From: Megamerina dolium
Lineage: Eukaryota; Arthropoda; Insecta; Diptera; Megamerinidae
Assembly (NCBI GenBank): GCA_963854835.1
Contig: OY978525.1
Span: 114,899,018-114,963,017 of the forward strand
Length of the DNA: 64,000 nucleotides
Direction: 5' to 3'
The notes beneath the pieces were generated by a model. The model had not been told where the DNA came from. It ran no database searches and was given only the letters and a program-made list of their open reading frames with translations. Below, one piece after another: positions 33,898-44,654 of this stretch (position 1 is the stretch's first letter; each line of letters starts with the position of its first letter). Made by a program: the position numbers and the translations under genes.

Positions 33898-36800
33898 ATG
33901 TACGAAATTGAACAATTAAAAATTGATCGTGAAATCTATGAAAATACTTTATGTGGCTTACATGTGAAAGTAATAAGTTGTCTAGGATTTATAGTAGATA
34001 AGACGCAAAAATATAAACTTTTATATTTGTTACGTGCCTATATTGTTATATTTAGTTTTGTATTTGCGAGTTTTTTAAATGTAAGAATGATGGTATTCAA
34101 GTTTAGTAAAATCTCGATAAGTGTCAACGAATGTACTCTGCATACAAATATATTTTCAGGTGTACAACTAATCATGTCACATGTCATGGTATGGATATGT
34201 AAGGTACGAGCGCCGTCCCAGAACTACCCAACCTAACAAAGAAAACAACAAATTTGGGAAAATTGTTCTTTATTTCTCAACATAATCTCCTTTTAGCTCC
34301 ACACACTTTTCCAAGCGATGTTCGATAGATTTGATGCCCTGTTTATAGTATGAACCGCAGACTCCATCTCTTCATTGTTTGCAAATCTTCTACCACCAAG
34401 CCATTTTTTCAAATTTGGAAATAGAAAATAATCCGAAGGAGCTAAATCTGTCGAATAAGGTGCGCGCAATTCAAGCTCAATGAACTGATTGATTTTGGCC
34501 ATCGCAATAGCGGATGTGTGAACTGGTGCATTGTCTTGATGAAATAACATTATCTTTTTCGCCAAATGAGGATTTTTTTCTTTAATTTCATCACTTAAAC
34601 GCTGCAAAAACTGTCTTCACCTTCTTTGGATACGATTCTCCCCTTTTAGTCCACTGTTTTGACTACTTCTTCGTCTCAGGTGTGAAGGTGTCTCATCCAT
34701 GGTTACGAATCGACGCAAAACATCGGCTTTATTACTGTGAAACATCGCCAAACACCCTATAGAAACATCTTCACGACGTTGTTTTTTTTTGTTCTATTGT
34801 GAGCAAACGCGGCACCCATCTTGCGACACACAACTTTATTCATCTCCAAATTTTCGGTCCATATACGATATATAGCACTTTTTGAAATGCCTGTAATTTC
34901 ACCTAGCTCACGCACCTTTAGCCGGCGATCATCCAATGTCATTTTGTGGATTTTCTTAACCGTTTCTGCCTTGGCCATCTCAATTGGTGGACCACTACGG
35001 TGTTCGTCTTGGCAGCTCATACGACCTCGTTTAAACTCTGCCAGCCAATATTTTATGGTCGTAAACGAAGAAGCACACTCCCCCAGAATAGAATCTAGTT
35101 CGGCTTTAATATTCGTTGTATTGAGACCTTTCAAATGAAAGTATTGAATTACATAACGGTGACCAATTTTTTCAATTTTTACAAATTCACTGAAGTCGTT
35201 AACATTCGATGGCTCCAAAAAAAAAATATGAAAAACAACGTGGCGCCTTGAAATTTAAAACATATATTTTTTATAATGTTGCCACTTTTCAATGAAGTAA
35301 TTTTTGTCAAACTACTGCCGCCATCTTTATGTCAAGTTGGGTAGCTCTGGGACCGCCCTCGTATATCCATTTCGGTTAGATGATTGTAACCACTTGAAGG
35401 AATATCCGTGGATATATATTCCTGATCCGCGTCGCTTAAATTTTCGATTTAATGATGTATGTCTGGCCGTCCGTCTATCTGTTACCTGGCAGGTTCGCAT
35501 GATAATTTGAGCAAATATTGAGCTACTTTTGACGAAATTTAACACGATGGCCCCATCGTCCATTCAAATTTTGTTCCAATAGGGCTTTCAATGGACCTAA
35601 CCACTGGACTACTTGTGATATATTTGAGGTGATAGCTGAGATAATATGTTTTCTCAGTATAGATCGAAAATTGTGAACTTAAAAACTGGTCTACTAGTTG
35701 AAAGATTAGTCAAATTTATTAGTTGACATTTATCGAAATTTTACTGAACATGAATATGTGTGAGGAAGCTAAATTGCATTTAACAATATTTTTAGTTAAT
35801 GAAATTTTCACGAAATCTCAGCAAAATGGAACAGAATGCGACTAGTTGTTCATCGGGAATTCTACTTTTATCGATGAGTGTTACGCTGGCAAATGGTTTC
35901 ATACAACGTAAACGTATGTACTATACTATTTATATGCAATATGTATATAATATAAATTAACAAAATTTAATTGGATTTCAGGTATCGTTAAACTAGTGAA
36001 TTTTCTACATTATGATTTGAAGGCTCTTTTTTCATATTCCGACAGCACTGAAAAAGCCAATTACAAAAGTACTGCAGAATTTTTACAAAAAGCAACATTC
36101 GGCTTGTTTGGTTTCACACTTACTGCATCAGTATTAGTTTGTACCGATTGCATATATCGTATGATTTTTTTTCCGGAAACAGTTTTTAACGTGCCTCAGG
36201 TATATTTTTAAGAGTTCTATTGAAATTCTTTTAACAGAAATGCTTTCAATTATTTATGTATCTATATAGATCCTTAATGGTACGGCTGAACCAATTCTAT
36301 TATTTAAAGTTCTTCCATTTCGTGAAGTTTATGATAATTTCATTATTGGCTATCTATTTCCATTCTGGATCGTGTTTCTTTTTCTAATAGCTATACCTAC
36401 TTGGAATATATTTATGATATGTTTTATGCGTTATATTATGATTAAAAGTGACGTCATCAATAAACGCATGGAACAAATGGATGTAAGTGCAATACATGTG
36501 CATATAGGGTATATAGGAGAGGTATTCTTGGACACATTTTTATTTTGGTCAAAAACTTGCAAATCAATTAGTTTTCAAAGCATGGATTTGTAGCTACCAT
36601 TTGGTATTAGTAGTTTCAACAAATTGTAACTAATTGTACACTTTGTATCAGTTGGTGCAAAAAATCTATTTTTGAGATTTTAAAAAATCTCGGGGAAATA
36701 TTGTTTGTAAATTAATGAAAATTGCTGATGGGAGACACATTTATTTGTGCATGAAAACGAAAGAATAAATCATAATTAATAAAATAAACAGTGAACACAC

Positions 36801-38903
36801 GTGCAAATATTTTCGGGTTTGCTCCGGCGCGATGCAATGGGCTGTGTTTTAGTGGTTCTCCTTTTTCGGTATATTTTTCTTGTAAATTATGTAGAAATCA
36901 ATGTCTTTCTCCACGTGAGTTTCGATTGGAAACGGTCTATTCTTTTGCGGAGTCTTCAATTCGCCTAAGCGTTCAATACAATGCCGAACGCGGGGGCTTA
37001 AAGTTCTACGAATATTAGAAATATATTTATCTAAGTTGGTTCGTCAAAATATTTTGTCAAAATTAATAATATACGTAGCTCAGTGGTTAGTGCGTTAGCT
37101 TCTGATCTGTAGGTCGTGGGTTCAATCCCCGGCTGAAGCATAACAAAATTTAATATCGTAAATATTTTTCTTTCGAACGGTGACCACCTGACGGCAAGTT
37201 ATTTGCAATTCTTCCGGCAGTAACAATTGGCCATGGAAAAGCTTCCAAAAATATTCTCTAACAAAGCTCAGAAATAGTGATATCACAAGAATTCTGCCAT
37301 TCGGAACCGTCTAAAATATGTTGATCACTTTTAATACTGTTCAAAATTTAACACGCACAGCTGTACTGGAAGAGAAGCTTGGCCAAAAATTCCTTCGAGG
37401 CTTATTAGTGACACATATTTTTTTATAGCAGCGAGGTAACAGTGTGTGCACACTGGTTGAGCGCTCAATGGAAAACGATTTTAGCTTGAGATGAGTCGAT
37501 GAAAATTGTCAAGCATTATTGGGAGAACAAATATCGCGCTGTCCAACAATACCCTACCTTCCCCTACGATATATTATAGTTTACAAATTTTACAACTGAA
37601 AAGGTTTCAAAACTCCGGAAGAGTGTTTGTGCTAATGGAAATGATGAAATGCCTGATGTCATGCCCCAGGATTTGGAATATTGGCATTTAGAATTGTGTA
37701 AATTTTGCACAGATGAGCAAAACAAAATGCGCTGGTAAGTATATGTATGTATATATACAATTAATGATGATATATTTACATATATATGTATGACAATATA
37801 ATCAGCTAGAGTTACCCGTATCGTTGAATTCTATTTATGGCATGGGATGGTGATATTGTTGGAATGAATTGTTTTGTAGAACTATATGAGTACTATGATA
37901 TAGTATATATATATATAGGCGAAAAATTGGACATAAAAATACACATATATTATTATTTTCTTTTTTAATTCGGAGGGGGAATCTTCACAAGATACCGTCA
38001 TCTCCGATGGCATGTACGATTCATACTGCTCGCTAAAGGTACACCTCATTCGGGACCACGCCCAGTCAGTACTATTGTACTATGCACTTAACCCAGGTTT
38101 AGACGTTCTTGATAAGCCTGTGAGTCCACCCTCCTTTACTTGCGGCATCCCAAAGTAGTTGCCGTTCATCCAGGCCCCGCCTGTCTCTAATCTTTTCGTT
38201 CGGCATCCGTTAGATGTCTGTGCGGACTCTTAGTCCTGCTATTGACCCTGTGCAGCTCCGATGCTATTATATGCGGTGGCATGGTGCCAGATATAGCACC
38301 TGAAGCCTCGTGCGACACTGTCTGAAGGCGCATAAGATCGTCATCTTGGCATACGTCTTTTGGCGTAGGGCTTCCCACCATATTGGTGCCGTATACGTTA
38401 GTACGGACTGGCTAACTTTAACCAGGAGTACTATCCTGCTCTGACTGGCGCTACCAATATTGGCCATGATCCTTGACAGAGCCGCTGTTGCCGTGGCCGC
38501 CTTACCACAAGCATTTTTTATATGCACCTTGAAATTTAATCTCGCATCGATCTTCACGCCGAGTTACTTATAAAGAGGGTTGCGTTGTGACGTTGTAGCC
38601 ATCGATGTACAGGGTGACCGTCTCAAGTTGTAACTCCCTAATTTTCGTCACCATCTCATTGCAGACGATCTGGATCTGGTGTAGCTCCTTCGCGACAACA
38701 GTTACAGCTATGTCGTCTGCGTAACCAATTATCTGGGCTTCTCTTGGCAGCGGAAGGTGTACTCCACCTGTCACAACGTAGCTCCTGGGTCCTCCGTCTG
38801 TGTCGTACAGTAGCGACGTGTCGGACAAATAGCTACCTATTATGAGTAGCAGGTACGCCGGCGTTTTCTTCGTCTGCAGAGCCCTTATAATGTGCTACCC
38901 ACA

Positions 38904-38934
<31 letters not shown>

Positions 38935-39661
38935 CCGAATGCTTGTATGTATATATATATATAGCTTCCAATTGATTATTAACATTTTTATAAACAGGTT
39001 CGTTCATGAATTACAAATTCTATTGCGTGTGCCCATATTTGTTGATTTTCTTCTATTCTCAATATTAATTTGTTTGATCTTTTATGCGATAAACAACGGT
39101 GTAAGTACACATTAAATAGTAATTAAATTTTTATGCATTGTGATATTTACTATTTGACACTTTTTATTATTATATAGTTACCTAGTAAGCTTGATTATGG
39201 TTATATGTATCTCTATCTATGCGTTGTACTATTAATGATATGGCTATATCATTGGAATGCTACATTAATTGGAGCATGTGTGGGTATAATATCACATAAT
39301 TATAATATTAATCTTACAATTCAAAAATGATAATTTCATTTATTCACCTTTTAAAAATCATAATTTTTATTTTTGTTTTTTTTTTTCAAAGAACGATGAC
39401 CTACGATTTGCGATTTACTCATCTGAATGGTATAATTATACAGTGAATGTACAAAAGTCATTGCGTTTAATAATGATTGATACACTCACACCATTACGAA
39501 TGCGTGCAATTTTTATCGACATGAATTTCAATACATTTATTAATGTAAGCGCTATAATTTATCATTAATTTTGCCTCGAGAGGCTTCTACATTCCTCATT
39601 ACAGATTGTACGTGGAGCATATGGTTATTTTAGTATTTTATCAAATATTAATGCTACATAG
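33898..39661 (+). CDS. Insect odorant receptor (7tm_6), Or copy 3
   Basis: Nine exons: 33898-34080, 35796-35913, 35982-36199, 36270-36482, 37604-37734, 38998-39100, 39178-39279, 39392-39544, 39605-39661; 425 residues, phases as in the other copies. Exon 1 begins MYEIEQLKIDREIYEN. Landmarks: FLHYDLKALF, FPFREVYDNFIIGY, CTDEQNKMRW, LLRVPIFVDF, LYHWNATLIGAC and AYGYFSILSN. The exon 5 acceptor (GAAAAG) has a poor pyrimidine tract but is fixed by alignment of VSKL with copy 1. The exon 7 donor is GTGGGT. Intron 1 carries a mariner inside a dispersed repeat, intron 4 a SINE, and intron 5 an R1-like fragment plus (GT)n. All exons are open, so the gene looks intact despite about 4.5 kb of intron, mostly transposon-derived. 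Confidence 0.92.
34207..35361 (-). mobile_element. Mariner (family A) in intron 1 of Or copy 3
   Basis: Inverted ends with core CCCAGAACTACCC (right end CCCAGAGCTACCC) and perfect TA duplications (34205-34206, 35362-35363). Length 1155 bases. The minus strand encodes an N-terminal block from about 35218 (MEPSNVNDFSEFVKIEKIGH...RELGEITGISKSAI) and a C-terminal block FHQDNAPVHTS...PYSTDLAPSDYFLF. The middle, with the first catalytic Asp, is partly deleted and frameshifted. Confidence 0.92.
35364..35585 (-). repeat. Dispersed GTGGGCGTGGC-family repeat, 3' fragment
   Basis: Reverse complement of the end portion of the repeat at 45497-47110: TAGCTCAATATTTGCTCAA, GCGAACCAGCCAGGT, the GGAC-rich stretch, TTAAATCGAAAATTTAAGCG and CCTTCAAGTGG. 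The mariner at 34207 is inserted in this repeat; the other side (about 34193-34206) still shows CATGGTAT. Confidence 0.8.
37071..37426 (+). mobile_element. SINE in intron 4 of Or copy 3
   Basis: Box A region TAGCTCAGTGGTTAGTGCG, box B GGTTCAATCCC, body and tail as in the copy at 3378, but lacking the first dozen bases. The sequence is more diverged (GTGACCACCTGACGGCAAG in the body), so this is an older insertion. No clear target duplication was found. Confidence 0.85.
37968..38893 (-). mobile_element. R1-like non-LTR fragment in intron 5 of Or copy 3
   Basis: Minus-strand reverse transcriptase pieces: GYADDIAVTVVAKELHQIQI near 38730, LNFKVHIKNACGKAATATAAL near 38540, VSQSVLTYTAPIWWEAL near 38390. 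GC-richer than the surrounding intron. Frames are broken and both ends are missing. Confidence 0.8.
38904..38934. repeat. (GT)n microsatellite
   Basis: About 14 GT units directly beside the R1-like fragment in intron 5 of Or copy 3. Confidence 0.9.
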
Positions 39662-40206
39662 GTGACAACATGTGTTAGTATGGGTTACAATTAAAACAAA
39701 ATCATAATGATTGCAATTATATAATAATCTTAAAATCTCCTTACAGAAATTCGATTGAATGTACTTAAGGCAATGAGGTCGTTAGAGTCGATATTTCTAG
39801 ATAATTGCTGATTTATGTTCATATGTGACGACAACTATAATCGATATTGGAAGTCTACTTGCTGAACATTATTTACAATTACTCGTCACTAAAGTCACTG
39901 AATATTATTTTTAAATACTAAGAGCACACACATGTATTTGATCAATTTGCTTGATGCACACAAATGCACTAAAAATTGTGAACAAATTCATTGTTTTCAT
40001 AAATTTTTAATAAAAGTAGTCATAGTTACGGGTACTCGTATCATGTAAGAATCTACTGAAAATCATTTCATATAAAATTTGTCTTCAAACAAACCCCTAT
40101 AGTCTATTCTTTGAAAGTTGACATCGCCCATACTTAATGCAATGGAATTCTAGTCAATTTTCAGGCCTCTCTAATATCTATGCAGTACAAAGAAGTGCAC
40201 TATTCT
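39662..40206. other. 3' flank of Or copy 3, no gene seen
   Basis: AT-rich sequence after the Or copy 3 stop; it should contain the 3' UTR. AATAAA-like strings occur (for example near 40008), but none can be chosen with confidence. Confidence 0.4.
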
Positions 40207-41190
40207 TCTTCTTCTTAAGTGGCCAGAACAACTGATGATAAATTTAGGCCGAATATATAATGCGGGTGGGTGCCGTAGCTCAGTGGTTAGTGTGTTCGCC
40301 TTCTGATCTGTAGGTCGTGGTTTAATCCCCGGCTGATGCATAACAAATTTAATATCGATAAGATTTTTCTTTCGAACGGTACTCACCTGTCGGCAAGCAA
40401 TTGGCAATTCTTCCGACAGTAACAACTTGCCATGAAAAAGCTTCTAAAAAGAACTCTGTGACAAAGCTCAGAAAAAGTGATGTCACAAGTGTTCTGCCGT
40501 TCGGAACCGGCTAAAATAAGTAGGTCCCTTCTAATATTGTCCAAAATTTAAGACGCACAACAGTAATGGAAGAGAAGCTCCGCCAATGAGCCCTTTGGGG
40601 CTTTAAGTGCCACATATTTATTTATTTTTTTATATAATGCGGCGCCAGTCTTCTCTGTTCTTTGCTTGCTGGCGCCAATTGAATATTCTAAGCGGCGAAT
40701 ATTATAAGCGGTTACCCAACACTTGGTCCATCCATCGGAGATTTGGTCTTTCGCTTTTTCTTCGTCCTCCAGTGGTCGCCGAATTAAATACCATCTTCGC
40801 TGGAGCGTCTTCTTTCATTCGCACGACATGACCTAGCAAGCTTAGCGGCTGGATTTTGATTCGCTTGACTATGTCAATGTCAGCGTACAGCTCATACCTT
40901 ATTCGGTACTCGCCATCAACACAAATAGGTTCGAAGATCCTGTGCTGTACTTTTCTCTCCAAAAACTCCAAGCATCCTCTCATCCATGGTGGAAATTGTC
41001 CAGGCTTCTGCGCCATATGTTAGGACAGGAAAAATGAGTGACTTGTAGAGTGTGATTTTAGATCTTCGAGAGGTGGCTTGAGTACTCAATTGCTTACTCA
41101 GCCCAAAGTAACATCTGTTAGCAAGAGTTATCCTAGGCTGACGTCATTACAGTTGTTGATGCTGGTTCCAAGATAGCATAGATATCATAC
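40207..41190 (-). mobile_element. RTE-type LINE 3' fragment, split by a SINE
   Basis: Minus-strand pieces LERKVQHRIFEPICVDGEYRIRYELYADIDIVKRIKIQ (about 40980-40860) and GGRRKSERPNLRWMDQVLG (about 40770) match the LINE at 23400. The 3' end (about 40207-40265) lies beyond the SINE at 40266-40630: CTTAAGTGGCCAGAAC and TTAGGCCGAATAT correspond to GTTATGGCCAC and TTCGGCCTAAATC of the intact copy, reverse-complemented. Confidence 0.85.
40266..40630 (+). mobile_element. SINE, full-length copy inserted in an RTE fragment
   Basis: Head GTGGGTGCCGTAGCTCAGTG, body and TATT-rich tail as in the copy at 3378; box B carries one change (GGTTTAATCCC). A perfect 12-bp target duplication TATATAATGCGG flanks it (40254-40265 and 40631-40642). 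Confidence 0.93.
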
Positions 41191-41220
41191 ATTTTAAATT
41201 GTTGACGTATATTAAAAATA

Positions 41221-42428
41221 CAGTTACCTACTTATTTGGGTGTTCCACTGAGACGTGTGGTACTTTGATTTTGAATAACACGCAAACGCTTTGGAATTTT
41301 TCCAAATATTTTATTTCGTTCGAAAGGCTACACAATAAGATTATGTGTGGAAAATTATTTCGCTGTTATGTTCACAGCGACTATTACGTAGATAACTCAC
41401 TCTTTCGGCCATATTCTGATGAAATTTTGCTGTATGACCTCTGGAATATCTGTGCCTGCGTCTGCGAAATATTTACATAGGCTTTTTTCTTCGTGTAATC
41501 CCACAGAAAAAAGTCGAACGGCATCAAATCGCATGATCTGGGCGGCCAATTCACAGCACCGCGGCGAGAAATAACACGGTTCGGGTATTTGTGACGCAAA
41601 AAGTCCAAATTAAGGCGAGTTGTGTATGGTGTAGCGCCGTCCTGTTGAAACCACATATCGTCCAGACCCTGAGCTTCAACCTCCGGCACAAAATAGTCCT
41701 CCAACTTAATGTGATAACTCTTGGAATTGACATTTTTGGTGTTTCCGTCCTCATCTTTGAAAAAATACGGCCCGATGATGCCTCCGACTCATAAACCTCA
41801 CCAAACAGTGGCTCGCGGTGGATGCATTGGCATCTCAACAATGACTTGTGGATTTTTCGAGCCCCAGATATGGCAGTTTTGCTTGTTAGCATAGCCCCCG
41901 AGATGGAAATGAGCCTCGTCCGAAAAGATGATTTTTTTTTTAAACTATCATCTTCAGGTATCATTTACAGGGCTCAAAAAGCGAATGTACATGGCGTTGT
42001 GCATGGTCACGAGAGAACAGCCCCTGCATCAATTTGACTTTATATGGGTGTAACTCCAAGTTCAAGCGTAAAATTCGATGCATGGCGGTCGCAGAAATGG
42101 CCAATTGTTGCAAACGATGGCGAATAGACATTTCGGGGGACTCGAGGACCCTTTCACTTACGGCAACACTGAGTGCATTCCGCACTCTGTCTGGCTTCGG
42201 AACATCAAGTGCGGACCCAGTTTGATAAAATTTACTCACAATGTTGCGCACAATTGTTTGGTGATCCAAAATTCGACAATTTCAATGCACTCTGTTTTGA
42301 TGTAGCGATCCATAATTAAAATCCTATACTGTCACGATGACAATGACACAAAAATATGGCGGGAAAGGGTCGATAATGCAGATTTTAATTGATAACAAAT
42401 TACCACAACACACTATTGGAACACACTG
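41221..42428 (-). mobile_element. Rosa-like (DD41D) transposon, defective
   Basis: Ends begin CAGT on both sides with a partly matching inverted repeat (GTGTTCCA) and TA flanks. The minus strand gives a helix-turn-helix N-terminus (QTIVRNIVSKFYQTGSALDV...), then a frameshifted FSDEAHFHLGGYAN with the first Asp, and FQQDGATPYTTRLNL...VISRRGAVNWPPRSCDLMPFDFFLW, with 41 residues between the second and third aspartates. Frameshifts separate the pieces, so it is not functional. Related to, but distinct from, the elements at 42683 and 52180. Confidence 0.85.
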
Positions 42429-42682
42429 TATATGTAATTATTATATTTAATAATTACTTTGTAATATATCTACATGCGAAAGGAGTTGGTTTATGAGAAA
42501 TTGTGGAATTAATGAGGCAATATGATTTAATATTCTCGCCAACTGTTAAAATTTCAAGTACTTATTAAAATATGAAATGAAATTTAATAGTTGTTAAGGC
42601 AATTGTGCAAAAATAGTTGAAATTTGCAAATTATTATACTTAATTGTTTTAGTGATCGTCCCCGAGAAAGTGCGCTATAGTA
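42429..42682. other. Short spacer resembling the Or copy 4 upstream region
   Basis: About 42540-42670 shares ordered blocks with 44420-44525, just upstream of Or copy 4: CAAGTACTTATT, a short ATTTAA run, and TACTTAATTGTTT. No coding sequence follows; a rosa-type element begins at 42683. Confidence 0.4.
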
Positions 42683-43981
42683 AAGGGTTATCCATTTCGC
42701 GGTTTCAAAAGTATAGGGCTAGAATTCGACATCTGTCAAACTGAGTTGTTAAAACAATTTCTTTCTTTTTCAGTTCAAAGTCTGACATTTGCGAAAATGG
42801 ATCGCTTAACTATCGCACAATGCATTAAAATTGTAAAAACCTACTACAAAAATGGTCATTCTGCCGCAGCCACATATCGTGCTTTAAGAGGAGATTATGG
42901 TTTACATAATCGTCCAACTACGCAAGCAATTGGCAAAATTGTGAAGAAATATGAAGAGACTGGATCGGTTACAGATATTGTAAGGCCTGTGCATCATCGT
43001 TTCGCTCGTACCACCGAAAATATCGCTGCTGTAAGTGAAAGTGTTGCCGAAGACCCGAATGTGTCGATTCCTCGTCGTTCTCAGGAATTAGGACTGTCTT
43101 ACGGCACATTATGGCGTATTTTGCATTTGGATCTACACCTACATCCATATAAAATCCAGCTCAGAAAACAACTGAAGCCAGCTGACCATTCACAACGTCG
43201 TAGATACGTGCTTGAACAGCAGGCGGTGGACGGCGATTTTTCGAACAAAATTTTCTTCAGCGTCGAAGCACATTTCTCACTCGGTGGGTATGTTAACAAA
43301 CAAAATTGTCGTATTTGGGGTTCTGAGAATCCTCAAGTAATTGAAGAGAGGCCACTACATCCACAAAAAGTCACTGCTTGGTGCGCTCTTTGGTCCGGAG
43401 GTGTGATTGGACCTTACTTCTTCGAAAACGACGATGGAACGATTGTCACCGTCAATTCGGAGCGTTATGGTCATATGATAACCGACTTTTTTTTGCCTGC
43501 TATTGAAGAATACGACTTAGAGAATATGTGGTTTCAACAAGACGGTGCCACATGCCACACAACTCGAGCGAATATGGCTTTATTGCAAGAGAAATTTTCT
43601 GGCCGCGTAATTTCTCGTCGTGGCGATATCAAGTGGCCACCAAGATCATGCGATTGGACACCACTTGACTTTTTTTTTTGTGGGGCTACGCGAAAGACCG
43701 TGTTTATGCAGATAAACCTTTAACTCTTGAGCACCTATCCAACCAACATTCGTCACGTTATGGCTGAGATACCGTCCAATATGTGTCAAAAAGTGGTCGA
43801 AAATTACCTCAAAAGAATCGATGCTTGCAACAATTCGCGTGGTGGTCATTTAAATGATGTAGTATTTCACACATAATGTCAACGTTCAAACTTTATAATA
43901 AAAACGAAATATCATGATAAAAAATATTTTATATGTATTTTATTTACATTTACTTTTGAAACCGCAAAATGGATAACCCTT
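42683..43981 (+). mobile_element. Rosa-type (DD41D) transposon, nearly full frame
   Basis: Ends are AAGGGTTATCCATTT(C/T)GCGG in inverted orientation with TA duplications; length 1299 bases. From 42797 the plus strand encodes about 310 residues: helix-turn-helix (MDRLTIAQCIKIVKTYYKNG), FSVEAHFSLGGYVNKQNC where the first catalytic Asp (FSDEAHF in relatives of this window) is Val, and FQQDGATCHTTRANMALL to SCDWTPLDFF with 41 residues between the remaining two aspartates. A run of ten T at about 43670-43679 shifts the frame so that the expected WGYAKDRVYADKPL end is lost. Inactive as it stands. Confidence 0.9.
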
Positions 43982-44654
43982 TACAGTTTAATCCTCAACT
44001 GTTATACAAACAAAAACTATATCAATATTATTGAAAGCATGCATCATAAGTTGGGATTAGTTTTTTTTTTTTTTTTGGTTTCAAATATGATGTAAGTCAT
44101 TGATATTTTCGGGATTTAAAGATAAAAAAAAAAATTGGATTTCTCAAATGATTCAATACCCATATAATTGTTTTTTTAATTATCTAAACGATTTCAAAAG
44201 CTTAAGTACTTAAGTATTAACAAATATCAAATATTTTTATTGGTTGCCTGTTTTTAATCATAGGTTGCCATTTGTTGTTGTTTTTATCAGAAATCGATTA
44301 AATGTAATTGCATTTTGATGAAGTATATTTTTAAGTGAAGGTGGCATGAGAATGTTTGCCCTATATCCCTCATGTGTTTAATTAATATAGCGCAACATTT
44401 TTATGTAAATTGTTGACACATGTTGAAATTACAAGTACTTATTTAAATATTACAATATAATTTAACACATGTTTGTATACAATCCTTTTGTCTTACTTAA
44501 TTGTTTCTGTAATTGTTTTCGTGAAATTGTGTTGCTCATATTCATAAATATTCAGTTCATTTCATTCAGAGCATTTCATGTGCAATTTTGGTGTTGTTGC
44601 AGAGTCTTATCGTAAATTTCCAAGAACAGTGTGTAGTTAAAATAGTGAAACTTC
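43982..44654. other. Upstream region of Or copy 4
   Basis: AT-rich. The likely promoter is in the last 120 bases; a weak TATA-like string (ATTCATAAATATTC) lies at about 44540-44553. The TTGACC-N3-TATAAATAG block of copies 1 and 3 is absent. Confidence 0.4.

Noticed and set aside
42797..43723. A functional host gene for the 310-residue transposase-like frame
   Set aside because: It lies between TIRs with TA duplications, has the first catalytic Asp replaced by Val and ends in a frameshift; it is a defective transposon.
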